Shown: in pieces, positions 8,885-17,839 of the stretch
Numbering within the stretch: position 1 is the stretch's first letter
Layout: each line of letters begins with the position of its first letter
Source: JAIOSM01 sp964565415
GTDB taxonomy: Bacteria; Desulfobacterota; Desulfobacteria; Desulfobacterales; Desulfobacteraceae
Assembly: GCA_964565415.1 (NCBI GenBank)
Contig: CAZMEX010000006.1
Location: 1 to 64,000, forward strand
Length of the DNA stretch: 64,000 nt
Reading direction: 5' to 3'
Made by a program: the position numbers and the translations under genes
The notes under the pieces: model-generated
What the model was told of the DNA's origin: nothing
The model's database searches: none
Seen by the model: only the letters and a program-made list of their open reading frames with translations

Positions 8885-11090
8885 CTATCCTTTTATGATT
8901 TTTAAGTCCATAGAATTTTTCAGTGAATTCTTTTGAGACTGAATCAATATCACTTAACGTAGTAATTACTTTGGGTGTAATCATTATTATTAATTCACTT
9001 TTTATAACACTGTCGGTTGTCTCTCCAAATAAGAACCCAATCAACGGCAGGTTTGATAACCATGGAACTCCCTTTGAATTATCGGTTTTTGTCTCTGATA
9101 TCAATCCACCTATAACAATGGTCTGCCTGTCTTTAACAGAAAGTGTTGTGCTCACATTTCGATTAAAAAAAGAGGGGGCACTCTCATCGGCAGAAGACTC
9201 CACTTTGCTGCTGACTTCCTGGCTAATTTCCATGCTGACCATACCATCATCATTTATATGGGGAGTTACTGTCAGAATAATACCTGTATCACGATACTGA
9301 ATTGTTGTTGTAGTTACACCATCGTCTGCATCATAAGTGGATGATGCAATTGGTATCTGGGTAACAACGTTAATTGTTGCAGGTTTATTATCTGATGCCA
9401 GAATACTTGGTGAAGACAATACCTCTGCCCTGTCATCAGTAGCCAGAGCTTTTACTGCAGATACCCAGTCATCAGTGACCCCAGCAGCAAATGTGAGTCC
9501 TTTAGATGTTATATCTGCTTTTGTAATCCCAACAGTTCCTCCGACACGATCTTTTAAAAAATGCCAGTCAACTCCAATGGTTCTGCTATCAGTAATATTA
9601 ACATCAAGAATCAATACATCTATAAGCACCTGCCTTGGCAACACATCGAGTTCCCTTAGTATCTGCTTGACCATTATGTAATCAGATGGAACAGCATCAA
9701 TAATCAAGGCGTTCCTGACAGGGTCTGGTATAATGGTAATTTCTTTGCTGAGGCTTGCACTCCCACCCATTCCAGCTTTTTGAACAGATTTTGATTTAAT
9801 GGTTTTTTTGATATTTTTTTTCTTGTCAGGTTTGGGAAAAAGTTTAATTGCTACATTATTTCCGGTTTTTTTATTGATCTGGCTGTCTTTACTCTTTCTT
9901 GCCTGCTCGGAATATACAATGCCCTCTTTTTTAAATACCTGATTCAATAACGATGCTAAATCTTCAGCATCACTGTTTTTAACTCTATAAATAAATATTC
10001 TGGAATCTGCTGAATTATCCTGAACATCTATTTTTTTTATAAACATTTCAACCTTATCAAGCACTCGCTCATTATTTGAAATAGCTACTATAGTATTTAT
10101 TCGTTCAATGGCAATTATCTTGCTTTCTGACTGATCAATTTTTAGATATGGTCCGATTAAACCATTAATCAATTTGAGTGCTTCTTCAGCTTCAATATTA
10201 TGAAGTTTAAAAAATCTATGATTAATATTGTCAAACAAATCCACATCAAAAACATCAACCAGTTGCAATATCCGCTTAAGGTTGTTGGTTTTATCAATAA
10301 TAATTATAACATCAGAACCCTCTTTGGGAATAATTGTTCCAGAATCAGAAAGAAATGGAGTCAAAGTAGGAATAATAACCTTAGGTAAAATATACTCCAG
10401 TGGTATAATCTGCATTACCATTCTTTCACTGTTGGGTATTTCATTCAGATCTCGTCCATATCTTGTTAGAATGGGCGTAGCAGAAATTTTATCTTTGGCT
10501 ATGATTCTATAAAGTTTCCCCTCTTTTAATGCTGTCAATCCATTCAGCTCAAGAATCTGAAAAAACAGAGGAAAAAGATCTGACTTGTCAAGCTCTCCTG
10601 CTGAATGGATAGTAACTTTCCCCCTCACATTTGGACCAACTATAAAATTGATATTCAGGATATCAGCCATTGTTCGAATAACTTCATATAAATCAGCATT
10701 GTCAAAATTAAATGATATACCTCCTGCAGCAGATTTTTTCTTGTTATTTGAGACCGCTTCTCCAGAAAATGAGTTCATCTCTTTCTTGGCTTTATTAAAC
10801 CGCTTATTTTCAAGATTGCTCCCAGGAGCGTTTCTTATCATAGTTGTTTCTTTGTAAGGCTTGACTACCGGAGGCTTGACCACCGAAGGCTTGGGTTGAG
10901 GCTTGGTATCTGAGACTTTCTTGTCAGTGACTTCAACTGTCCCGGGTGCATTCTGGGTTTTTATGTTCCGGCTCTTTTGTACACTCTTTTCCGCGGGAGC
11001 AGAGGTATTCAGACCAGTACATCCTGACAATAAAAAGAGTGTTATTATAAAACAACATACGATTGATCTTTCTTTAATTACAGTCATCAT
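8865..11090 (-). CDS. gspD: Type II secretion secretin GspD (lipoprotein)
   Basis: This is the outer-membrane secretin that forms the T2SS exit channel. The ATG at 11090, 1 base after the gspC stop, gives 741 residues beginning MMTVIKERS. It has a lipoprotein signal with lipobox LLSGC (Cys24), so the secretin may self-pilot; no GspS pilotin is seen. A low-complexity Lys/Pro linker is followed by N0 (FNFDNADLYEVIRTMADIL), then N1-N3 repeats (SEDLASLL-type, LRELDVLPRQVLIDVLI). The secretin core follows, with VLSSPSILASDNKPATINV and the C-terminal WLSNLPLIGFLFG. An in-frame upstream start at 11171 would place the code over gspC and bury the signal peptide, so I rejected it. Confidence 0.94.
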   Translation of the reverse strand: MMTVIKERSIVCCFIITLFLLSGCTGLNTSAPAEKSVQKSRNIKTQNAPGTVEVTDKKVSDTKPQPKPSVVKPPVVKPYKETTMIRNAPGSNLENKRFNKAKKEMNSFSGEAVSNNKKKSAAGGISFNFDNADLYEVIRTMADILNINFIVGPNVRGKVTIHSAGELDKSDLFPLFFQILELNGLTALKEGKLYRIIAKDKISATPILTRYGRDLNEIPNSERMVMQIIPLEYILPKVIIPTLTPFLSDSGTIIPKEGSDVIIIIDKTNNLKRILQLVDVFDVDLFDNINHRFFKLHNIEAEEALKLINGLIGPYLKIDQSESKIIAIERINTIVAISNNERVLDKVEMFIKKIDVQDNSADSRIFIYRVKNSDAEDLASLLNQVFKKEGIVYSEQARKSKDSQINKKTGNNVAIKLFPKPDKKKNIKKTIKSKSVQKAGMGGSASLSKEITIIPDPVRNALIIDAVPSDYIMVKQILRELDVLPRQVLIDVLILDVNITDSRTIGVDWHFLKDRVGGTVGITKADITSKGLTFAAGVTDDWVSAVKALATDDRAEVLSSPSILASDNKPATINVVTQIPIASSTYDADDGVTTTTIQYRDTGIILTVTPHINDDGMVSMEISQEVSSKVESSADESAPSFFNRNVSTTLSVKDRQTIVIGGLISETKTDNSKGVPWLSNLPLIGFLFGETTDSVIKSELIIMITPKVITTLSDIDSVSKEFTEKFYGLKNHKRIVDFLSN

Positions 11091-11091
11091 A

Positions 11092-11784
11092 TTATTTTTG
11101 TTTTTTCCTTTTAAACTCACCAAAAGGTGTTGATATAATCTCATATTCAGTATCATCCTTTTTTGAAGCAACTGATGATTTTGCTGGTTTTGCAGGTTGC
11201 GTAACTATAACCTTTTTAGTGGGGGTTATATTGTTTTTAACAAATTTTCTCTTTTTTGGGTTTTCTTTATCATAAAGCAGGATGGAAAACCTTTTACCAG
11301 ATTTTGTTACTAATAATCTATCTTTTTCTATGGAGTCAATTACAAACTCATCCACAGTGTCTCCTTTTTCCACCCATATTGAATTACTGTTGCTGATTTT
11401 ATCTACATTGGTCACAAGAGCTTTTTTATAATCCCCCATGATAATAACCCCATACAGGACTATTTTGTTGGTGTTCAATTCTATTACTTTAGGTTCTGGT
11501 TTGATTTCAGGCTTCAGCTCCTTTTCAGGTTTCACTGCTTCTGGCTTATACTCTTCCCTTTCAATTGAAAATAAATTTTGCTGGATAATATCATTATATG
11601 CTGTAATAGGCAGTATTCTTTTGTGTACTAATTGCACAGGTTTGAATTTTAATGATTTTGCTGGACTGCTTTCAATAATTTGAGACAATGTTCCATCTGA
11701 AGACCATAATCGCATTACTGAAAAGATCTCAACAACAACAAAAATGATTAGTATAATATTTATTAATAAAATCCTTCTACTCAC
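11092..11784 (-). CDS. gspC: Type II secretion inner-membrane protein GspC
   Basis: This protein of about 230 residues has one N-terminal membrane helix (ILLINIILIIFVVVEIFSV). Next come a short periplasmic region with DIIQQNLFSIER, a Pro/Lys/Glu-rich linker, and a homology-region beta domain (NKIVLYGVIIMGDYKKALV, WVEKGDTV, RLLVTKSGKRFSIL). In the family, GspC links GspD to the inner-membrane platform. GTG 11784 is the probable start: GAGGGG lies 7 bases upstream and the codon overlaps the gspM stop. A TTG at 11799 is the alternative. Placement after gspM and before gspD differs from the canonical C-D-E-F order. Confidence 0.82.
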   Translation of the reverse strand: MSRRILLINIILIIFVVVEIFSVMRLWSSDGTLSQIIESSPAKSLKFKPVQLVHKRILPITAYNDIIQQNLFSIEREEYKPEAVKPEKELKPEIKPEPKVIELNTNKIVLYGVIIMGDYKKALVTNVDKISNSNSIWVEKGDTVDEFVIDSIEKDRLLVTKSGKRFSILLYDKENPKKRKFVKNNITPTKKVIVTQPAKPAKSSVASKKDDTEYEIISTPFGEFKRKKQK

Positions 11785-12319
11785 GGATAAACCCCTCAAC
11801 TGTTATAGTTGATCGTATATATTCCGGATATTTTTTTTGTCCTACTTTTGATTGAATATCAATAATTCTTATCAATTTTGGAGAAGATTCAATAAAAAAA
11901 ATCATATCACGAAGCTGCCTTGTAGTGGACGTAATGGTAAATCGAACAGGGATACTGATGATTTCATCTGCATCAAGCTTCTTTGCCTTTCTAATGTCAA
12001 TCCTGGTGATATTAACACCTACTTTCTGGGCAATCTGATTTAAAGTGTTTTGAATATCCACGGCACCTAAGGCAGGTGTTGTCCCCTTTAACAACACATT
12101 AAGGGAAGCTGCAGAGACCTTATTAAGCTTCATGAGATATTTTTCAATATATGGCTTTTGCTTAACAGCAGCACTGTATTTTTGAATTTTCTTCAATTTA
12201 AGTTCAAAACCTGAATCACTCTCTAAAAAATCAATTCCAAAAGGGTAAAAACGATAAATCAATCCAAACAATACAAGCAGGCATCCACCAATCAGAATAT
12301 ATCTTCTCTCTTTTGTCAT
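11777..12319 (-). CDS. gspM: Type II secretion protein GspM (PilO-like)
   Basis: This 180-residue bitopic protein has an N-terminal membrane helix (YILIGGCLLVLFGLIYRF). A coiled-coil segment with conserved LNKVSAASLNVLLKG follows, then a ferredoxin-like periplasmic domain (TPALGAVDIQNTLNQIAQ, RFTITSTTRQLRDMIFFIES). Such proteins pair with GspL to hold the GspE-GspF platform. It begins 4 bases after gspL and overlaps gspC, in keeping with the L-M order. Sequence identity in this family is low, so the call rests on size, topology and position. PilO is the structural equivalent in type IV pili, but the neighbouring genes are T2SS. Confidence 0.78.
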   Translation of the reverse strand: MTKERRYILIGGCLLVLFGLIYRFYPFGIDFLESDSGFELKLKKIQKYSAAVKQKPYIEKYLMKLNKVSAASLNVLLKGTTPALGAVDIQNTLNQIAQKVGVNITRIDIRKAKKLDADEIISIPVRFTITSTTRQLRDMIFFIESSPKLIRIIDIQSKVGQKKYPEYIRSTITVEGFIRE

Positions 12320-12323
12320 ATTG

Positions 12324-13733
12324 TTATTTAGCAGTCCCTTTTATAATGGTGTCACAACCGATTGAAAAACGCTCCTTGCCATCGCGGGTTTTTGTAATTG
12401 CTGATTGAAAAACACAATTTTCAAATAGTAAAGAAGATTCAAGTATGGGAATCAAGTCTGAGGCAGAGTCTGAATCTCCCATAATTTTGATCCCTTTATC
12501 CATTTTAAAAACAAAACTCCTGACCCAGGAACCAGATGGAATAATTTTACTTAATTCATTCAGCACTTTGTTAACTTCAACCTGTTCATTGATAAGTTTA
12601 TTAACCGTCCTGATCTTTTTTTCTAATTTTATGATTTCTGCTTTTTTTAGATTAATCTCATCCATTTCTCTCTCAAGTCTCAAGGAGTGAGCATCAATAT
12701 TTTTATTAATCATATTCTGGTGCATAAAAAAACCAACACCCCATAATACACCAAAAATAATTGCTATAAAAATTAAGGAGTACATAATATAATTTGCGGT
12801 TTTTGAATCTTTTTTTCTTTTATTCAAAGGCAGCAGGTTTGTTGGTAAAGCCAGTTTTCTATCCAGATCATTCAATGCCAGACCAAATGCAGGTATGAAC
12901 TCTTCAGAAGGCAAGATATCTTTTTCAAACCCATGTTTTTTTATGCTTACTTCCATATCATTGCTGACATGGTTAACAACTGCAGGGGTAATCCTTGTAC
13001 CGCAAAGTATCACTGCTGTTTCTACTATGCCCGACGAGTTGTTTTCCCGTTTATTTTTAACCTCATTGTCAATTAACTCCAGAAGGGCATCATCATTGTC
13101 AGTTATTGTAATCTGTCTCGAATAATTATAAATTCCATTTTTAAAACTAATAATATCCAGGGTTTGCCCATCAGCATAAAAAACAAACAATTCAGGATTG
13201 ACCTTGATTAACTGCTTTGCATCATACCAAATAAAATTAGCAACAGCAGTTGTGTTAATCTGCACTCCGGAAACGCCTGCATCCATTGAACCTGCCAAAT
13301 CAATAAATGGCTTTAGATCAATTTTTTTTGCTGCTCCGAGCAATACGTTAATAATATTTTCTTCTTTATCTTCTGAAATAATTGAAAAATCAAAATACAA
13401 CTCATCGGCTTTCAGGGGAATATATTTTTCCAGTGAATATTTAATGGTAGAAGCAAGATCATCTTTAACAGAATGGGGAAATGTCAATTTCCTTACAATG
13501 GAAAGTTCAGCTGGGAACGAGATGTATATTCCAGGTTCACCCAAACCTTTTGAATCAATAAAAATAGATAGATAGTCTCCAAGGTTTTCAAGCCTCTGCT
13601 CAATGGTATTGCTTTTGGACAAATCTATCTTGTCATATTCCTTTAACGTGATTCCAGATAAACTCTTATCTAAGCAGACAATAAAAGCATGGGTTTGTGA
13701 AAAATGTACGCCTATACTATAAGTTGATAACAT
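12324..13733 (-). CDS. gspL: Type II secretion protein GspL (PilM/PilN-like fusion)
   Basis: This 469-residue protein has a cytoplasmic actin-like (PilM-like) domain (about 1-290: SIGVHFSQTHAFIV, IYISFPAELSIVRKLTFP, YSLEKYIPLKADELYFDF). It is followed by a membrane helix (YIMYSLIFIAIIFGVLWGVG, about 325-350), a coiled coil and a PilN-like periplasmic domain (VNKVLNELSKIIPSGSWV). GspL recruits the GspE ATPase to the membrane and binds GspM. The gene lies between gspK and gspM with short gaps (18 and 4 bases). ATG start 13733. The fold fusion is typical of T2SS and argues against a separate pilM/pilN pilus operon. Confidence 0.85.
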   Translation of the reverse strand: MLSTYSIGVHFSQTHAFIVCLDKSLSGITLKEYDKIDLSKSNTIEQRLENLGDYLSIFIDSKGLGEPGIYISFPAELSIVRKLTFPHSVKDDLASTIKYSLEKYIPLKADELYFDFSIISEDKEENIINVLLGAAKKIDLKPFIDLAGSMDAGVSGVQINTTAVANFIWYDAKQLIKVNPELFVFYADGQTLDIISFKNGIYNYSRQITITDNDDALLELIDNEVKNKRENNSSGIVETAVILCGTRITPAVVNHVSNDMEVSIKKHGFEKDILPSEEFIPAFGLALNDLDRKLALPTNLLPLNKRKKDSKTANYIMYSLIFIAIIFGVLWGVGFFMHQNMINKNIDAHSLRLEREMDEINLKKAEIIKLEKKIRTVNKLINEQVEVNKVLNELSKIIPSGSWVRSFVFKMDKGIKIMGDSDSASDLIPILESSLLFENCVFQSAITKTRDGKERFSIGCDTIIKGTAK

Positions 13734-13751
13734 AAAATATACCCTATATGA

Positions 13752-14720
13752 TCAATGTTGAGGGACACTGTCTATCCATTGAACAATTTTATATCCTGCT
13801 CCTTTTGATCTGGTTTTCTCAATCATCACTAAAACTCTCTGTTTGGTAAATTCATCAATAGTCCAGCCCTCAACATCGAATGTATAAAAGTTATTGTAAT
13901 GATAGTCAATATTTTTTTTCAAATCAACTGTAATCTCAGGCCCTGTTATTGTGATTAAATCATGTAAACTGGTAATATCTTTTTTTTGACGGTACTTTGC
14001 AATATCTTTGACAATTTCAGAAGTCATACCAGGAAAAATTTTCAATAATTCCAAAGGTGCGGCATTTATGTTTATGTGTCCTCTTTTGGCTCTGTTTTTA
14101 TATTTTCCTGGTGATTTTGAAATAATTACAATGGATATAAAATTTTTCAATCCACTCTCATATAATTCTTTTGTTATGCCTTTAACCATTAAGAGTTCAT
14201 CTTTATATCTGAAAAAACCATCTCTGCACTTATATGGCTCAGGTAAAGATTGGTAATAATCATTTTCAGCTCCTTTAAGTCTGTGCAGCGCATCAGCATC
14301 TCTCCAGTCAAGAATGGAGTCAACAATGATATCACACCTCTCCTCCTCAACATTAAGAGAAGTAAATAATAATTTCAGTAAATCTCTTTTTGCATAATTC
14401 AGATTGATCTTACCGCTTTCATTACCAATCTTTATTTTATAGAATCCATTACCAAAATTCTGGGGTTTGATATCAGTATTCACTCTCCAGATCAATTCTT
14501 GATCTTCCTCTTTTTTAATATGATCTGTTTTGCTGGCAACAAGTTTTTTAAATCCCATAAAAACACCTGCATTGGCTATATAATAAGCCTGGGTTTCATC
14601 TTTAATCAATCTTGCAGCTTTAACTTCACTCCTCATGGAGTAGCAAAACTGTCCTGCGATTACACCTAAAATGACTAAAACCCACAAGACAAAAACCAGA
14701 GCAACACCTTTGTTGTTAAT
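13752..14720 (-). CDS. gspK: Type II secretion minor pseudopilin GspK (non-canonical start)
   Basis: GspK is the tip minor pseudopilin. The conserved N-terminus KG-VALVFVLWVLVILGVIA is encoded from about 14708 leftward. The first usual start codon (TTG 14687) lies inside the hydrophobic helix, too late to encode the cleavage site. In the same frame the only codons before the stop upstream are AAT ACC AGG GAG AGT AAA AAA ATA GTA ATT. So ATA 14726 or ATT 14720 must start the protein, unless there is a frameshift. AGGGAG sits upstream at a suitable distance. The body has the T2SSK hairpins (LNYAKRDLLKLLFTSL, ININAAPLELLKIFPGM). I set the start at ATT 14720. Confidence 0.83.
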   Translation of the reverse strand: MNNKGVALVFVLWVLVILGVIAGQFCYSMRSEVKAARLIKDETQAYYIANAGVFMGFKKLVASKTDHIKKEEDQELIWRVNTDIKPQNFGNGFYKIKIGNESGKINLNYAKRDLLKLLFTSLNVEEERCDIIVDSILDWRDADALHRLKGAENDYYQSLPEPYKCRDGFFRYKDELLMVKGITKELYESGLKNFISIVIISKSPGKYKNRAKRGHININAAPLELLKIFPGMTSEIVKDIAKYRQKKDITSLHDLITITGPEITVDLKKNIDYHYNNFYTFDVEGWTIDEFTKQRVLVMIEKTRSKGAGYKIVQWIDSVPQH

Positions 14721-14722
14721 TA

Positions 14723-15436
14723 CTATTTTTTTACTCTCCCTGGTATTTCATAATCTGACATAATTTTCACCACTAAACTAAACGGTATTTCTTCTAAAGA
14801 AAAAGTTATTTTTATTGCAGCTGGAAAACCAACAGGTTTGTTTAGTCCTGTATTCCAAAAATCCTGCCACCCACTAGATCCGTCACCTCTTCTATTTAGA
14901 TATTCAAACATGACATCATGGACATCTTCCAGTAAGACATGGCTGTTATTCTTTCCCTTATCAATTCCAACTGCATCCTGCAGGTTTTGATAGTGTAATG
15001 TTAAAATTGGACTCTCCAAAACAACCAGATTATCATGATCCTTACTATCTACATAATATTTAACATAAACAGGTATGATTTCATTATCAGGCGAAATAGA
15101 ATAGTTTGAAATAAACTCAACTGAATTTTCAGCCCCCTTTAATATGTAAGCTACCTGTTTTGAGCTTAAATCAGAATCCAGTAATTTTGCAGTACTCATG
15201 GAAGAGATCTGACGTTTAATAAGACTTTTTACAATTCTTACTCTATGCATCAGTTCTGTATCTTTTTCACCTTTTTCCCATGCTTTTAATCCGAGTCTGA
15301 CAGCACCAAACATGATTGACATAATAACTGAAATAATAACAATGGAGATTAAAAGTTCAAGAAGAGTGAACCCTGCCAAGCCCTTGTTTTTCTCCCACCT
15401 GCATTGTGGAAATAGAGTATTCTTTTTCTTTCTCAC
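14723..15436 (-). CDS. gspJ: Type II secretion minor pseudopilin GspJ
   Basis: This 237-residue prepilin starts at GTG 15436 and has a basic leader (MRKKKNTLF...) ending in LAG-FTLLELLISIVIIS. That is a type III prepilin signal with Gly(-1), Phe(+1) and Glu(+5). It is followed by the long hydrophobic helix and the GspJ beta domain (YILKGAENSVEFIS, DLVVLESPILTLHYQ, VMFEYLNRRGDGSSGWQDFW). PilD would cleave after Gly. The 5' end overlaps gspI by 80 bases, a long overlap, but the leader carries the positive charges expected, so the start is reasonable. It forms the tip complex with GspI and GspK. Confidence 0.9.
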   Translation of the reverse strand: MRKKKNTLFPQCRWEKNKGLAGFTLLELLISIVIISVIMSIMFGAVRLGLKAWEKGEKDTELMHRVRIVKSLIKRQISSMSTAKLLDSDLSSKQVAYILKGAENSVEFISNYSISPDNEIIPVYVKYYVDSKDHDNLVVLESPILTLHYQNLQDAVGIDKGKNNSHVLLEDVHDVMFEYLNRRGDGSSGWQDFWNTGLNKPVGFPAAIKITFSLEEIPFSLVVKIMSDYEIPGRVKK

Positions 15437-15794
15437 CTTGTTCCCAGACTATTTTTAAATTTATTATATACAATCTCAATGCCTGCTCTATTTTAATGTC
15501 AGAATCTGAAATTGCTGTATCATCCAAAACAACCTCTATTTTCCATGAATAACCATTTTCAAATTCACCTTCCTGAATTCCCGGCTCAAGATTCTCTTCC
15601 GCAAGTATATCCTGAATTTTATTATTGGCAAGTTCCACAGCAGTATTATAATCATATGCTCTTTTTTTTGAACGCAATCCTCCTGAAAAAAGGCTCATGA
15701 TTACTGTTAAAGAAATTGCCATCACCATCATGGAAACGAGCACTTCAATTAAAGTAAAACCTGCTATATTTCTGCTGGGATTTAAAAAAACCAT
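15357..15794 (-). CDS. gspI: Type II secretion minor pseudopilin GspI
   Basis: This 145-residue prepilin has a leader MVFLNPSRNIAG before FTLIEVLVSMMVMAISLT (Gly -1, Phe +1, Glu +5). It is followed by the GspI-typical helix AVELANNKIQDILAEENLEPG and a WEQGEKEKEYSISTMQ-type strand. It nucleates the pseudopilus tip with J and K. The ATG (15794) lies within the last codons of the upstream 685-residue membrane protein (13-base overlap; GAGG just upstream). This is the downstream junction where the T2SS operon resumes after the glycan locus. Confidence 0.92.
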   Translation of the reverse strand: MVFLNPSRNIAGFTLIEVLVSMMVMAISLTVIMSLFSGGLRSKKRAYDYNTAVELANNKIQDILAEENLEPGIQEGEFENGYSWKIEVVLDDTAISDSDIKIEQALRLYIINLKIVWEQGEKEKEYSISTMQVGEKQGLGRVHSS

Positions 15795-17839
15795 TCGCCT
15801 CTATAGTGTCTCTCGACCTTATCTGGATTTATTTTCTGAGCATAATCATATAAACCAAGTTTATATAAATCTATAAGCCAGGCTGAAGTTGAACCATGGC
15901 ATGCCCACTCCCAGACAACAGCTCCATCAACAGTTTTTGCCACATCACGTACATTCTTTAACCAGGGGTTCTGTCCAATAGCTGTTGCTTCTGCAAGCAT
16001 ATATTGAATTGTCCTTCGTTTTCCTATATTTCCTTCTGATCTGGATCGTATTAATCTTAAATTAATTAAAGGGGTGAAAAAGGGTTTTTCAATGGCAAGC
16101 CCGGTATAAGTTGTATAAGTTTTGCCCAGTGCCTGTTTTAAAAAAGGATCTTCTCTTGCAGCCTGCACCAATGCAGAAGTCGGTTCTCCCCAGCCGCCAC
16201 AGCCCTTTGCCGGATAAATCCAGTTCCCAAACACCTGAAAACTTGGTCCGTAAGGCAGAAGTTCTGCCATAAAAATAATGCACAAGGTTAAGGTAACAGC
16301 CGGCAATATCTTTTTTACATCTACTTTGACAAGGCTTGAAAACAGTGACAACATTGCAAGTAAACTTAAAAACGATGATATGCCAAGAAGTGTAAGATAG
16401 ATATTAGTATAACGTCCACCAAAAGGAACCCCGGTCAAATTAACAATCACAACAAGCACCATTGTTAAATCAAAAATTATCACGGAAAGCATTGCAATGG
16501 ATTGTGATTTTTCTTCTTTTCTTTTCATGCCAAAGATTAAAACAAAAGGTGCAGTAATGAGCAAAATTAAAACAGGTGAATAGAGCATGGGCTTAAAAAA
16601 ACCAATTGTCTGCATTAATTGTATAAAAATATATTCAAAGTGATTTGCTCCATAATAAAAAGTAGGGTGGCTGTCACTCAAATGGGGGGGTAAATAGGTT
16701 CCAGACGGTGGCGTGTCAAATGGATACTTCCCGGATTCCGGCACATCATACCATACAGATGCAAATGCCCATAAAAGAAATAAAATCTGAAAAATAACTG
16801 CCAGTATAATCCACAGCATTTTTTTCTCTTTTAATTTTAAAGAATCAATTTTTTGTTTAATAAATACAACCAGGCTTGTCCATACTATAAACCCGATAAT
16901 ATGTAATACAAAAGCATATTGCACAATAAAAGAAGATAATGAAGATTTTATACCTGTAAAATGACTTGCTGTGCCCAGAGCCTTGGGAAATGTCAAAAAC
17001 GGCTGATATTGTGAAAAATGTTTGGAAATAACCAGGGATTCAGGTGCCCATAACAATTCAGCAATAAAACGTAATAATGATGGCATCAGGGAGCCTGCTG
17101 TTATGGAGACTGTTATGATTATAATTTCTTTTACAGGCAATATAAGCTTTGTTTCTGATTTATCCGAATAAGAGTTTAAGAAAAAAGGAATTGCCATAAA
17201 ACAAGCCATAAAAATCGGGTATGCTGCAAATTTTTCCTGCATGGCAAAGGCAAATAAAAAAAATACACTGGCAAGCTCTTTAATATTTTTGAAAACAATA
17301 TATCTATAAAAATATATACTGCCAATAAGGCAGAGAATATTATAGATCGAATCATAATTATTGGTTTTTACAAGAAATATATTAACAGGCAGCATTGCTG
17401 TAAATACAAAACATAGCAATGCAAAAAAAGGAGTGATCTCCCATCGTTTATATAATAATTTTCCCGCTTCAAATGCAAACCAGATCCATCCTGCAACCAC
17501 CATCATTGAATGCACAAGTTTACTCATCATCATAGGGATTATCAATAATTTAAGGTCACCTCCAGACAAAGAGCCCAATATATTTGAAACAATCTTCATA
17601 ATATAAATTAAAGGATAATAAATAAAACATCCCAGGCTGGAACTCACCCTGTAACTGGTCATCCCCCATTGATATAATGAAGCAAGGTTGGTCATATCAG
17701 TCTGAATATACCGTCCATCTTCTGTATAAAATTGAAGGTTATAGGCAAAACAGAGATAGAGATATAAGCCTATCAATGCTGCACAAATAGGGAACCAGAC
17801 CGGGTTAAAACGAGGCAATCTTTTAATGAATTGTTTCAT
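15782..17839 (-). CDS. Polytopic membrane protein, GT-C or polymerase-like
   Basis: This 685-residue protein has 11-13 predicted membrane helices (residues 14-535). An early acidic loop (NLQFYTEDGRYIQTD, about 33-47) and a C-terminal soluble tail of about 150 residues flank them. The layout resembles GT-C glycosyltransferases or O-antigen-type polymerases, but I recognise no diagnostic motif. It is the last gene of the glycan locus; its stop overlaps gspI, and its start overlaps the upstream GT4 stop (ATGA). In a locus without an obvious Wzy it is a candidate polymerase or lipid-linked sugar transferase. This is inferred from topology and context only. Confidence 0.55.
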   Translation of the reverse strand: MKQFIKRLPRFNPVWFPICAALIGLYLYLCFAYNLQFYTEDGRYIQTDMTNLASLYQWGMTSYRVSSSLGCFIYYPLIYIMKIVSNILGSLSGGDLKLLIIPMMMSKLVHSMMVVAGWIWFAFEAGKLLYKRWEITPFFALLCFVFTAMLPVNIFLVKTNNYDSIYNILCLIGSIYFYRYIVFKNIKELASVFFLFAFAMQEKFAAYPIFMACFMAIPFFLNSYSDKSETKLILPVKEIIIITVSITAGSLMPSLLRFIAELLWAPESLVISKHFSQYQPFLTFPKALGTASHFTGIKSSLSSFIVQYAFVLHIIGFIVWTSLVVFIKQKIDSLKLKEKKMLWIILAVIFQILFLLWAFASVWYDVPESGKYPFDTPPSGTYLPPHLSDSHPTFYYGANHFEYIFIQLMQTIGFFKPMLYSPVLILLITAPFVLIFGMKRKEEKSQSIAMLSVIIFDLTMVLVVIVNLTGVPFGGRYTNIYLTLLGISSFLSLLAMLSLFSSLVKVDVKKILPAVTLTLCIIFMAELLPYGPSFQVFGNWIYPAKGCGGWGEPTSALVQAAREDPFLKQALGKTYTTYTGLAIEKPFFTPLINLRLIRSRSEGNIGKRRTIQYMLAEATAIGQNPWLKNVRDVAKTVDGAVVWEWACHGSTSAWLIDLYKLGLYDYAQKINPDKVERHYRGEWFF

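Noticed and set aside
8923..9681. Plus-strand open frames of 114-125 codons
   Set aside because: They lie opposite gspD, whose secretin motifs are clear on the other strand.
14687..14720. Frameshift between gspJ and gspK instead of a non-canonical start
   Set aside because: Not excluded, but AGGGAG upstream of ATA/ATT and the tight J-K junction make a rare start codon equally simple; kept as a finding with the check given.
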